A DNA stretch of 22,898 nt, taken from positions 1 through 22,898 of the IMG/VR virus record IMGVR_UViG_3300034110_000398; one strand, 5' to 3'. Positions 8,695 to 16,024 of the stretch are shown here, one piece after another. Within the stretch, counting starts at the first letter, position 1, and every line of letters begins with the position of its first letter. The stretch comes from a virus. Under the pieces are notes generated by a model that had not been told where the DNA came from, ran no database searches, and saw only the letters and a program-made list of their open reading frames with translations. Both the position numbers and the translations under genes were made by a program.

Positions 8695-8708
8695 GGGGCG
8701 GATTCCTA

Positions 8709-9056
8709 TCAGGCGCCGACGGCGGTCGACGCTTCGAGCTTGACCAACACGGTCGCGCTTGGGTTGGCAGCTGCCGACACGGCGATGCCAATGCAGACCT
8801 GGCCGGCCGCCGTCTTGTTGACGCACTTGTTGTTGGCATCCCAGAACAGGCGGTCGCCGATCGAGATGGCGAGCGCCGATGTCTTGGCCAGCTCCCAGAC
8901 GCCTTCGGTGGCGAATGGGCCGGCCGCGTTGGCAGTCACGGGGGCCAGTGCCACGCCAAACAGCGCAGCGCCGAACAGGTAGCCCTCGCCAGCGGCGACA
9001 GCGGCGGCGGGGGTCAGGATGAGGGTGTCGCCCTCTTGCTTGTAATTGCGTGCCAT
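8709..9056 (-). CDS. DUF2190 family capsid-associated protein
   Basis: A 115-residue protein with MARNYKQEGDTLILTPAAAVAAGEGYLFG at the start and GDRLFWDANNKCVN...ATVLVKLEA at the end. This is the pattern of DUF2190, small beta-rich proteins encoded next to phage major capsid genes. Databases sometimes label the family a RecA/RadA recombinase, which is misleading; a decoration or cement role at the capsid surface fits better. The ATG at 9056 has AAGGAA 7 nt upstream. It directly follows the capsid fusion gene. Confidence 0.8.
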   Translation of the reverse strand: MARNYKQEGDTLILTPAAAVAAGEGYLFGAALFGVALAPVTANAAGPFATEGVWELAKTSALAISIGDRLFWDANNKCVNKTAAGQVCIGIAVSAAANPSATVLVKLEASTAVGA

Positions 9057-9105
9057 GGTGGGTTCCTTGTGTCAGGCGAGGCCGGCGGCGCCGGCCCCAG
9101 GTTCA

Positions 9106-11157
9106 TCAGGCGCCGGCGTTGGTCACGGCACCACGGAAGTCAACAGCGCCGACGCCGTAGTCCAGGCGCACCTTGTAGCGGGCGCCGTCCACGTCGAAGC
9201 CGTTTTGCACTTCCAGGTAGGGGGTCTGGTTGCCGTCCAGGAAGGCGACTTCCAGCACCGGGGCTTCCATGGCATCGGCGAACAGGTAGCGGCGGGTGCC
9301 CGACAAGCGAGGGGTGTCCACGATGTCGCGGAACAGGCCGTTGACCATGTTCGGGCGCTGCAGCTTGTTAGCGGTGTCGGGGTCGTACAGCGCCTCGTTG
9401 ATCGTGCGGGCGGTGCCGCCCAGGCCAATCGGCACCAGCAGAGCTGCCGGGCGCAGATCCAGGAAGTCGTTGCCGCTGACATCGCGCTGGCTGGCCATGG
9501 CGATGCGGTCGGCGTCGATGGCGGCCATGCTCAGGGCCGCAGCAGCGGTCAGGTTGCCGTGGTCGGCGTGGAACAGCGTCTTGCCGTCAGCCATCACAGG
9601 GCCCAGGCCGTTGTTGAGCGCGAGCAGCGCGTAGACATCGACCTCGACGGTGCGAGCAGCGGCGCGGCCCAGCATGGCCGACAGGCCGACGAAAGCGCCC
9701 AAGTCGTCGTTGATGACGGCCTCGCGGCTGATGTTGACGATGTTGCCCTTGGTCGAGGCCTGGATCGAGGCCTTCTCGCCGTCCGGGATCGACTTGTTGA
9801 CGAACTCGCCCAGCTCGTTCTTGGCGTCCAGGCTGCCGAAGCTGCCCAGGCGGTAGCGGTTGTGGGCGCGGAAGTCGCTCACGGTGCCGGTGGCACAGAA
9901 GCGGTTCCAGGTCAGCGCGGCGTTGGCGTAAGCCGCCTGCAGCGCCTTGTGCATGGTGTTTTCCAGCAGGATCGGGAAATCGCTGGTGCCCTGGGTGAAG
10001 GCGGCAGCGACGATCTGCATCTGGTCCATGCCGTCGGTGTTGCGGCCGGTGCGGGCCAACGAGGCGCGGGCGATGTCGAGCAGCTTGTGGCCACGGAACG
10101 GGTTGGCGGCCAGTGCGGCGCGGGCATTGGCATCTTGCGGCACGCCAGCGCGGGCCAGCATGGCAGCCACGGCAGCGCCGCGCTGCTTGTCGACCTCGTC
10201 GGCCACGATCTGCACATTCGGATGTGCGCCTTGCGGATTGGCGGGCTCATTGCCTTTGCCGATCTCGACCAGCAGGCGGGACTGGATCTGCTCGATCGTC
10301 AGCGACGGATCGGCCAGCGCCTCATCCTTGAAGGCCTGCACGGCCGGCAGATGGGCAAACGGCTTGATCATGTCCAGCACCTGGACGTTCATGTCCTTGG
10401 TACGTGCAAAGGGGGCGACGGGGGTGGCAGCTGATTGAGCCGCCGGGGTCACGGTTCCGGTCATCGGATCTTCCTGGTGGGTGCCGGCGGCTGCCGGCGG
10501 TTGAGAAAGGGGTTTTGCTGCGGCTACAGGTGCGGCAGCAGACTTGAAGCGGGATAGGTCAAAGCTGCTGACGGCCAGCGAGGCAACGGCATCCACCTCG
10601 GCGCCGACGGCATCGGCGAAGCCTTCGGCCAGGGCTTCCTCGGCGGAATACCAGTGGTCCTTGCCGTCGGTCAGGATGGCTAGCGCCTGTTCATAGGTCT
10701 TGCCGCTCTTGTCGGCGTAGGCGCTGGCCATGGCCTTGGCATAGCGATCGAGGATGTCGGCCTGGTCGCGCAGATCGGCCGCGTTGCCGCCGGCGTAAGT
10801 CCAGGGCGCATGGATCATCATCTGGGCGTTCTTCGCCATCGTGATCGTGTCGCCGGCCATGGCAAGGTACGAGGCGCAGCTGATCGCCACGCCATCCACA
10901 TGCACCGCCACGGGCGCCGGGTGGCGCTTGAGGGCGTTGTAGATGGCCAGACCGTCCGTCACCGAGCCGCCGTAGCTGTTGATGCGCAGCGTGATCTCGT
11001 CGGCTTCGAGGGCGGCGATGTCGCGCACCATCTCGCTGGCGATCACGCCGTCCTCGTTCCAGCGGTCGCCGATGTTGCCGTAGACGTAGATCTCGGCCAC
11101 GCGGGTCGTGCTGTCGCCCTGCTGGGCCTGTGCTTTGATTTCGTACCACTTGGACAT
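9106..11157 (-). CDS. ClpP-like prohead protease / major capsid protein fusion
   Basis: A single 683-residue frame from ATG 11157 (MSKWYEIKAQ); codons upstream to 11223 lie inside a non-coding repeat and are not used. Residues 1-190 are a ClpP-like (S14) protease: RINSYGGSVTDGLAIYNAL, the nucleophile Ser93 in GVAISCASYLAM, His116 in MMIHAPW and Asp167 in KDHWYSAEEA, all spaced as in ClpP. Residues about 190-235 are a proline/alanine linker. From about 232 comes a helical scaffold-like part, then the major capsid domain (about 325-683), including ANPFRGHKLLDIARASL, HNRYRLGSFG and TIEQIQSRL-type helices. In tailed phages such a protease matures the prohead by cutting scaffold and capsid; here enzyme and substrate share one chain. 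The gene is separated from the portal gene by a terminator and a palindromic repeat. Confidence 0.9.
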   Translation of the reverse strand: MSKWYEIKAQAQQGDSTTRVAEIYVYGNIGDRWNEDGVIASEMVRDIAALEADEITLRINSYGGSVTDGLAIYNALKRHPAPVAVHVDGVAISCASYLAMAGDTITMAKNAQMMIHAPWTYAGGNAADLRDQADILDRYAKAMASAYADKSGKTYEQALAILTDGKDHWYSAEEALAEGFADAVGAEVDAVASLAVSSFDLSRFKSAAAPVAAAKPLSQPPAAAGTHQEDPMTGTVTPAAQSAATPVAPFARTKDMNVQVLDMIKPFAHLPAVQAFKDEALADPSLTIEQIQSRLLVEIGKGNEPANPQGAHPNVQIVADEVDKQRGAAVAAMLARAGVPQDANARAALAANPFRGHKLLDIARASLARTGRNTDGMDQMQIVAAAFTQGTSDFPILLENTMHKALQAAYANAALTWNRFCATGTVSDFRAHNRYRLGSFGSLDAKNELGEFVNKSIPDGEKASIQASTKGNIVNISREAVINDDLGAFVGLSAMLGRAAARTVEVDVYALLALNNGLGPVMADGKTLFHADHGNLTAAAALSMAAIDADRIAMASQRDVSGNDFLDLRPAALLVPIGLGGTARTINEALYDPDTANKLQRPNMVNGLFRDIVDTPRLSGTRRYLFADAMEAPVLEVAFLDGNQTPYLEVQNGFDVDGARYKVRLDYGVGAVDFRGAVTNAGA
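10462..10475 (-). promoter_or_regulatory. Internal ribosome-binding site and ATG for a separate scaffold/capsid product
   Basis: Within the fusion gene, AGGAAG (10475-10470) precedes an in-frame ATG at 10464 with 5 nt between. This is a far better site than that of the ATG at 11157, which has no visible Shine-Dalgarno sequence. Initiation here would give residues 232-683 (about 452 residues, MTGTVTPAAQS...) without the protease. Lambda makes its scaffold Nu3 from an internal start of the protease gene C in the same way. The site is seen; its use is inferred. Confidence 0.65.
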
Positions 11158-11180
11158 GGAACGGACTTTGCCGGGGGGCT

Positions 11181-11213
11181 TGTGCAAAATCTCAAAAATC
11201 CTGCACAACTTGC
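11181..11213 (-). repeat. 33-bp palindromic element, copy A, upstream of the protease/capsid gene
   Basis: This 33-bp stretch is 30/33 identical to 12998-13030. Its core is an imperfect palindrome with arms GTGCA and TGCAC separated by an A/T-rich centre (CTCAAAAATC on the plus strand). It ends 24 nt from the first base of the ATG at 11157, the same distance as copy B from the gpW ATG. It lies directly downstream of the terminator that follows the portal gene. It may be a binding site for a late activator or part of a promoter; no sigma70 -10 box is convincing. Confidence 0.75.
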
Positions 11214-11221
11214 ACAGACGC

Positions 11222-11244
11222 AAAAAAGCCCGCGCGTGGCGGGC
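11222..11244 (-). terminator. Rho-independent terminator after the portal gene
   Basis: On the minus strand GCCCGC-CACGC-GCGGGC forms a 6-bp GC stem with a five-base loop and is followed at once by six T residues. It starts 6 nt after the portal stop. It is oriented to stop or reduce leftward transcription before the capsid gene, or to require antitermination. Confidence 0.8.
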
Positions 11245-11249
11245 CGGGT

Positions 11250-12758
11250 TCAGTCCTGGGTGTCGGGGTCTGGTGGTGCTGGTGCACCGCCTGACTGCTG
11301 GCCCGCATTGGCTGGCAGGCCCTGCGCCTGCTTCTCTCGGGTCCAGCGGCTTTGCTGCTCCAGCGTGTCGATCGGGTTGCCGCCACGGCGGCGGATCACT
11401 TCGGGGCCACTGACGTAGCAGCGGTCCTCCAGCAGACCCCAGGCTTCGGCCTCCTTCTTCGGGTCGATCCAGGGCATGGCTGGTGGCATGTAGGCAGCGT
11501 CATCCAGCGTCTCGGGCTTGATGCCGGCGGGCAGCTTCAGCACGCCACTGGCCACCGCGGCGGCAATGAACTGCTCGTACACCGGGCGCACGATGCGGCC
11601 TATGAACTCGTTGGCCAGCGTCGCGTAGATGGCGTAGCCCTCGACCAACTCCTGGCGCTGCGCCGAGTAGGTGCCGTCGTAGGTGCGTGCGATGCTGCTG
11701 AAAGTCGGCCCGGCGCCGGCCGCGATGGCCTTGAGCTGGCCGCTGCGGTAGGTCTCCAGGTTCGGGTTCGGGCGGTTGGTGTCGATGGTGCCGATTTCCT
11801 CGCCAGGACGCAGGTCATCGAAGATCATGCCGGGCCGGAACTTCAAGTGCCGCTGCTCGGCGTCGGCGTCCGGCTCGTACAGGTCGGGCTGACCCTTCTT
11901 GATGAAGGCGGCCATGCTGGCGGCGATCTTGGCGGCGATGCGCTCGCTTTCCTCGTAGTCCTTGAGGTCATCGAAGCGATTCAGCACGCTGGCGAACACG
12001 CTCACACCGCGCATCTGGCGGATGCGGTGCACGTTCTTCAGGTGCAGCATGCGGTCAGCGCCGACACGCTTGGTCTGACCGCCGATCATCATCGACGTGG
12101 TGTTGCCGTCGAGTGGGCTGACCTTGAGCACGTGGTAGCCCGTCGGCATGCCCCAGGTGTTGACCTCGATGCCCTGCACCACCGTCGCCGGCGCCTGCGC
12201 GTTAAGTTCCATCGGCACCAGGTCAGCCTCGATCATCTCGATCGAAAACGGCACCCGTGTGCCATGACTCAACCCCGGCGTCGAGCCAGCCAGGGTTTGA
12301 GCGAACACCTCGCCATCGCGGAAAAAGCTGCGGCAAAGCAAGCGCTGCGCGCTGGCCCAGTCGTGCTGCTTGGTCACCTCGGGCGCGGTGCACCAGTCCT
12401 TCCACAGCTCCAGGATCTGGCGCGCCAGGGCGTCATCGATGCTGCCGTCAGCGCGGCGCGGCTGCGGCTCGATGCCGACCCCATTGGGGCCAACCACGTT
12501 GGCGACCAGCGTGTTGAGCACGCCCAGCGCCAGGTCGTAGTTCTGCTCCAGGTGACGCGCAGTCTGACGCAGCGAGGCCCCGGCATGCGCGACCTCGTGG
12601 TTGGCAGTGCCCACAGAGCGCCGGCCCTTGCGGGTGCGGTCGGGCTTGGCGGCCTCGTAGTAGGCCAGCACGGTGCGCGCCTGAGCGCGCCTGATGGCGG
12701 CCACCGGGTTGATCCAGGCCACCGCGCGGTCGATCAGCGTCAGTTTGCGGTCGGTCAT
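11250..12758 (-). CDS. Phage portal protein, lambda family
   Basis: A 502-residue protein from ATG 12758, placed 3 nt after the gpW-like stop. The N-terminus (MTDRKLTLIDRAVAWINPVAAIRRAQAR), the segment LEQNYDLALGVLNTLVANVVGPNGVGIEPQPRR, FFRDGEVFAQT, and GEEIGTIDTNRPNPN followed by a run ending YAIYATLANEFIGRIVRPVYEQFI are recognisable features of lambda-type portals (Phage_portal_2). The length matches that family (about 500-530). The C-terminal tail is proline, glutamine and glycine rich. The portal forms a dodecameric ring at one capsid vertex, docks the terminase during packaging and later carries the head-tail connector. It lies in the usual order gpW, portal, protease/capsid. Confidence 0.93.
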   Translation of the reverse strand: MTDRKLTLIDRAVAWINPVAAIRRAQARTVLAYYEAAKPDRTRKGRRSVGTANHEVAHAGASLRQTARHLEQNYDLALGVLNTLVANVVGPNGVGIEPQPRRADGSIDDALARQILELWKDWCTAPEVTKQHDWASAQRLLCRSFFRDGEVFAQTLAGSTPGLSHGTRVPFSIEMIEADLVPMELNAQAPATVVQGIEVNTWGMPTGYHVLKVSPLDGNTTSMMIGGQTKRVGADRMLHLKNVHRIRQMRGVSVFASVLNRFDDLKDYEESERIAAKIAASMAAFIKKGQPDLYEPDADAEQRHLKFRPGMIFDDLRPGEEIGTIDTNRPNPNLETYRSGQLKAIAAGAGPTFSSIARTYDGTYSAQRQELVEGYAIYATLANEFIGRIVRPVYEQFIAAAVASGVLKLPAGIKPETLDDAAYMPPAMPWIDPKKEAEAWGLLEDRCYVSGPEVIRRRGGNPIDTLEQQSRWTREKQAQGLPANAGQQSGGAPAPPDPDTQD

Positions 12759-12761
12759 GGG

Positions 12762-12974
12762 TCAGTCCGAGAAATCGGCCAGCTGGTGGCGCGGGTAGGC
12801 GCGTGGGCGCGGTGCGGCAGTCGACGCCATTTCGATCTGGATGGCGGTACGTGCCTTGAGCAGCTCGTCCATGGTGCGCAGCGTGACCTGCTTGCCGTCG
12901 GCCGCACGGATGCTGAGTTCGCCCGAGGCGATGGCCGCGTCGATTGCGGCGAGATCTTGTTGAGTGAAAGCCAT
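12762..12974 (-). CDS. gpW-like head-tail connector protein
   Basis: A 70-residue protein (MAFTQQDLAAIDAAIASGELSIRAADGKQVTLRTMDELLKARTAI) with the short helix, beta-hairpin and helix pattern of gpW, the small protein that joins the filled head to the tail connector in lambda. The typical 'SGELSIRAADG..VT.RTMDEL' core is clear. It directly precedes the portal gene, as in lambda. No Shine-Dalgarno sequence is visible before the ATG at 12974, but copy B of the 33-bp palindromic element ends 24 nt upstream, so this gene probably opens a separately controlled transcript. Confidence 0.85.
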   Translation of the reverse strand: MAFTQQDLAAIDAAIASGELSIRAADGKQVTLRTMDELLKARTAIQIEMASTAAPRPRAYPRHQLADFSD

Positions 12975-12997
12975 GCGAGCGAGGCTACCTGCCGGTC

Positions 12998-13030
12998 TGT
13001 GCAGAATCTCAAAAATCCTGCACTACCTGC
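12998..13030 (-). repeat. 33-bp palindromic element, copy B, between gpW and the rightward membrane-protein gene
   Basis: Differs from 11181-11213 at 3 of 33 positions. In this copy the palindrome arms extend to GTGCAG and CTGCAC, with an A/T-rich centre. It ends 24 nt before the gpW ATG and lies 78 nt before the ATG of the divergent gene at 13109, so it could serve either gene. It shares the 11-mer GTGCAGAATCT with the repeat array in the O-like gene. Confidence 0.75.
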
Positions 13031-13108
13031 CGACCTTCACCGCCAAGCCATGAAACAGGGTGGCCAGTTAAGATGCTATGCAGAAAGCAATTGAAAAAAG
13101 GAAACGCA

Positions 13109-13651
13109 ATGGGACTACTGGGTGGAATCAAGGGCGCTGCATCAGGGCTGGCGCGATCAAGGGCGCAACGCCAGGCACCGGGGCAGAGCAAGCCAATCTA
13201 CAGACGCTGGTGGGCGCTGCTGCTGCTTGCCGTCGTCGGAGTCAACGCAGTGTCGAGCTACCAGCACTACACCACGCCGCCGCCTGCACCACCGACTGCC
13301 GAGCAGCTGGAAGAGAAGAAAAAGGCGGATGCGGCAGAAATGGTGGCAAATGCCAAAAGGCAGGCTGATTTGATGGCGGAGAAAGTGAAGCGGGATAACG
13401 TGGTATCGGCGGTTTTATCCGTCAAATCCAATATGCACAATCCAGCATCGTTCGAGTTGATCACCGCCATGTTGATGGATGACGACGCGGTATGCATGGA
13501 GTACCGAGGCACCAATGGCTTTGGTGGCATCGTCAGATCGAAAGCCACCGCAGTTGGCGATCGCATCAGCACTATGCCAAAGCCATGGAACAAGCATTGC
13601 ACAGGCCGTCACGGCAGAGACTACGCTGACGATATTCGGCACATGCTTTGA
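13109..13651 (+). CDS. Single-span membrane protein, moron candidate inside the late operon
   Basis: A 180-residue protein on the opposite strand to all neighbouring genes. I choose ATG 13109 because GGAAA lies just upstream; ATG 13073 in the same frame has no such site. Residues 20-34 are basic, residues 35-50 (WALLLLAVVGVNAV) are a membrane span, and the rest should be periplasmic: a proline-rich link, a charged helix (about 64-95), then a compact domain with NPASFELITAMLMDDDAVCMEYRGTNGFGG. I recall this C-terminal pattern from small exported or membrane proteins of proteobacteria, without known function. A rightward gene in a leftward structural operon is the mark of a moron expressed from the prophage, for example one altering the cell surface. 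Its base composition is somewhat less GC rich than its neighbours. Confidence 0.75.
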   Translation: MGLLGGIKGAASGLARSRAQRQAPGQSKPIYRRWWALLLLAVVGVNAVSSYQHYTTPPPAPPTAEQLEEKKKADAAEMVANAKRQADLMAEKVKRDNVVSAVLSVKSNMHNPASFELITAMLMDDDAVCMEYRGTNGFGGIVRSKATAVGDRISTMPKPWNKHCTGRHGRDYADDIRHML

Positions 13652-13659
13652 TCAAGAGC

Positions 13660-14004
13660 TCAACTCGCACCGCTCCGACGCCGCGCCAAGATCGAGTACA
13701 GCAGCCGGCGGCTGATGCTGAATTCGCGCATCACCTCGGCATGGTTGCGGCCGTTGAATCGCTTCCACACCGCCTGGTCACGCGCGACGCGCTCATCGCG
13801 CTTGGGAATGTAGCGACCACCGATCATGGGGGCCAGCCGAAGCGCCATCATCTCGGCCAGGCGCTCGACCTGCTCGCTGGTCGCCAGCGGGTGAAAAATG
13901 CCGTGCATGCCGCTGTCGCGGTGGCACTCGATCAGGATGCAGGTCATGTCGTGGCGCAGGGTCACGCCGTCATCAATCACGTCGTTCAAAGCTCCAGCTT
14001 TCAT
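13660..14004 (-). CDS. Mor-like DNA-binding protein
   Basis: A 114-residue protein overlapping the end of the large terminase gene by 32 nt. The C-terminal half, IGGRYIPKRDERVARDQAVWKRFNGRNHAEVMREFSISRRLLYSILARRR, matches the Mor/C activator pattern: GG..YIPK, then FNGRNH and a helix-turn-helix ending in a basic recognition helix. In phage Mu, Mor activates the middle promoter and C the late promoters by binding dyad-symmetric sites. The N-terminal part here is less typical, and initiation at ATG 13947 is possible. Its place between terminase and connector genes is unusual for a regulator, but a pair of palindromic elements lies just downstream in front of two structural genes, making it a natural candidate for their binding protein. 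That link is inference. Confidence 0.75.
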   Translation of the reverse strand: MKAGALNDVIDDGVTLRHDMTCILIECHRDSGMHGIFHPLATSEQVERLAEMMALRLAPMIGGRYIPKRDERVARDQAVWKRFNGRNHAEVMREFSISRRLLYSILARRRSGAS

Positions 14005-16024
14005 CTTGGGTGCGGGGGTTTTTCTTGGGTGGAATGGGGCTTTTTGCTACAGCGCGGGCAGTGACTGGCGCAACAGCGGTGGCCACTGATGCAGCGGGAA
14101 CACTGACTGAGAACAGATCCTCGGGTGGCTGCACGGCCTGCTCAAGCTGCTGCCATTTCTTGTCGGTGTAGTTGTGCAGCCCCAGGCTGAAGGCCGCGTG
14201 CAGCGCATAGTTGCGGCAGTCCAGTACCTCGTTGCGCTTACGCCTGGGCACCCACTTGTAGGTGTCGCGCCCCTTGACCTTGGTCAGGATGCGCTGCTCG
14301 GCGGTCAGCTGTTCGTACCACTCGCGCGGCAGTTCCTGGCTGAAGTGGACATAGCCCGCGCCCGGCTTGTCGATCGCCAGTTGGCCCAGCAGCAGGTCCT
14401 TGGCGGTGTCCACGCCGATGTTCCAGAGCTTGACGCCGTTGGGCCATTTCTTGCCGCGCCAGTTGATTTCCTGGCTGCTGCTGGGTCCAAGAATCGGCTT
14501 GTACTCCTCGCTCGACCCCTTGATGGCGCGCAGCGTGGGCAGCTGGTGCTGCGCGGTGCGGACCCAGTTGTAGACCGAGTGCGTCTGGTCCGACGAATCG
14601 ATGCTAATCGCGCTGATGCCCAGGCTGCCGCCGTGCCAGGACTGGGTGTAGCGGCGCTGCAGGTAGGTGGTGACGCGCTCCCATTCCTCGTCGCTGGCCG
14701 GGTTGCCCTCGATGATGTGATGGTCGACCACCCAACTCTCCAGCCCCCTGCCCCAGGCCCAGACGCCGATTTCCCAGCGGTTGCGCTGCAAGTCGATGCC
14801 TGCGGTCAGCACCAGGCCGCCGGCGGGCACGGTGCACAGCGCGTAGTCCTCGGCGCGGGCCTGAAGTGCATGCTCGTCGGTGCGGTCGCCAGCCAGCTCC
14901 CAGGTCTCGCCCAGGGTTTCGTTGACAAACAGCTGCATCGGGCCGACATCGCCTTTTTCCAGCGCGGCCAGTGCCTGTTCAAACTCGGTGATGATGCTGG
15001 CCCAGCTGCGCTGCGGGCTGTAGGCCGACCAGACCTGCACGCCCAGCGTCTTGGGTGGCAGGCAAGGCATGCCCTTGCTGTCGCGCCACACGCGGTCCAT
15101 GCCGTAGCGCCGGCCGGTGCGCTGGCAGACCCAGGCCCCGGATGCCGGCTGGCCGCCCTTGAGGTAGTCGGCCTGGGTGATGCTGCCAAAGCAGTGCGGG
15201 CAGACATGGCGCACGCTGGCCGACTGGCCGCGCTCCCATTTGAAGCCGTAGGGCTTGTCCTTGCCGCCCCACAGCAGAGGGTGATCGGCGCCGCAGTGCG
15301 GGCAGTCGATGTGGAACTTGACGAAGGCCTCGGCGTGGTCGCAGGCGCGCTCGACATGGCTCAAGCCCTTGATGCGCGGCGTGGTGCCGCCCACGAACTT
15401 CGGGAACGGAGCGCCCTCGAGCCGGCCCTTGGCCAGGCCGCCCGGGCCGCCCGACTTCTCGACCTGCTGCTCGAACGCGTCCCACTCGTCCAGCATGGAG
15501 ACCGCGACCGTGATGCGGCGGAACGCGCGCGCAGCCCGGCCGCCCAGCAGGTGCAGCACGCTGTCGCGGAAGCTCTTGAGCTTGATCGTGTCCTCGAGGC
15601 CCTTGCCCTGGCGCCGCGCTGCACGCACCGCTTCGACCTGGTCGAGCACCGGGTCGATCTCGCTCTTGACGTAGCTGTCGCGGTCGTCGTCGGTCGGCTG
15701 CCAGATGGCCTGCTTGCGGCGGCGGTGCGCGATGTTGTAGGCCACGAAGGCGGTCAGCATCTTGGTGTAGCCGACGCGCTTGGACTTCATGACGTACAGA
15801 TCCTCGATCCGGTCGTCACTCATGAAATCAAGGATGCCAAGCTGGAAAGCCCACGCCTCCCAGGCCCCCTTCTGGTGGCTGGACTCGCCAGCCAGGCGGA
15901 AATGCTCTGCCGCCCATTCGCTCAAGCGCTGCGGCACGTCGGCGCGCAGGCTGTCCAGCCCCAGGCGCAGGGCCTTGAGGATGCCCACTTGGGTCCGCTG
16001 GTGCAGCGCCGCGGCGATCATCAT
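13973..16024 (-). CDS. Terminase large subunit, GpA family
   Basis: A 683-residue protein coupled to the small subunit gene by an ATGA overlap. It shows the GpA hallmarks: the variant Walker A KSKRVGYTK (residues 80-88), as in lambda gpA; Walker B AVSMLDEWD with Asp179 and Glu180; two CPHC zinc-finger-like pairs (about residues 240-285); and, in the C-terminal nuclease part, AGIDLQRNRWEIGVWAWG and ISIDSSDQT with aspartates suited to metal binding. The end (about 640-683) is proline and lysine rich and probably disordered. This ATPase and endonuclease cuts cos and pumps DNA into the prohead through the portal. The length is close to lambda gpA (641). Confidence 0.95.
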   Translation of the reverse strand: MMIAAALHQRTQVGILKALRLGLDSLRADVPQRLSEWAAEHFRLAGESSHQKGAWEAWAFQLGILDFMSDDRIEDLYVMKSKRVGYTKMLTAFVAYNIAHRRRKQAIWQPTDDDRDSYVKSEIDPVLDQVEAVRAARRQGKGLEDTIKLKSFRDSVLHLLGGRAARAFRRITVAVSMLDEWDAFEQQVEKSGGPGGLAKGRLEGAPFPKFVGGTTPRIKGLSHVERACDHAEAFVKFHIDCPHCGADHPLLWGGKDKPYGFKWERGQSASVRHVCPHCFGSITQADYLKGGQPASGAWVCQRTGRRYGMDRVWRDSKGMPCLPPKTLGVQVWSAYSPQRSWASIITEFEQALAALEKGDVGPMQLFVNETLGETWELAGDRTDEHALQARAEDYALCTVPAGGLVLTAGIDLQRNRWEIGVWAWGRGLESWVVDHHIIEGNPASDEEWERVTTYLQRRYTQSWHGGSLGISAISIDSSDQTHSVYNWVRTAQHQLPTLRAIKGSSEEYKPILGPSSSQEINWRGKKWPNGVKLWNIGVDTAKDLLLGQLAIDKPGAGYVHFSQELPREWYEQLTAEQRILTKVKGRDTYKWVPRRKRNEVLDCRNYALHAAFSLGLHNYTDKKWQQLEQAVQPPEDLFSVSVPAASVATAVAPVTARAVAKSPIPPKKNPRTQDESWSFERRD

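Noticed and set aside
13031-13108. Promoter for the rightward membrane-protein gene (TAAGAT at 13069 or TGCTATGCA at 13074)
   Set aside because: No acceptable -35 box stands at the right distance for either; the palindromic copy B may matter more.
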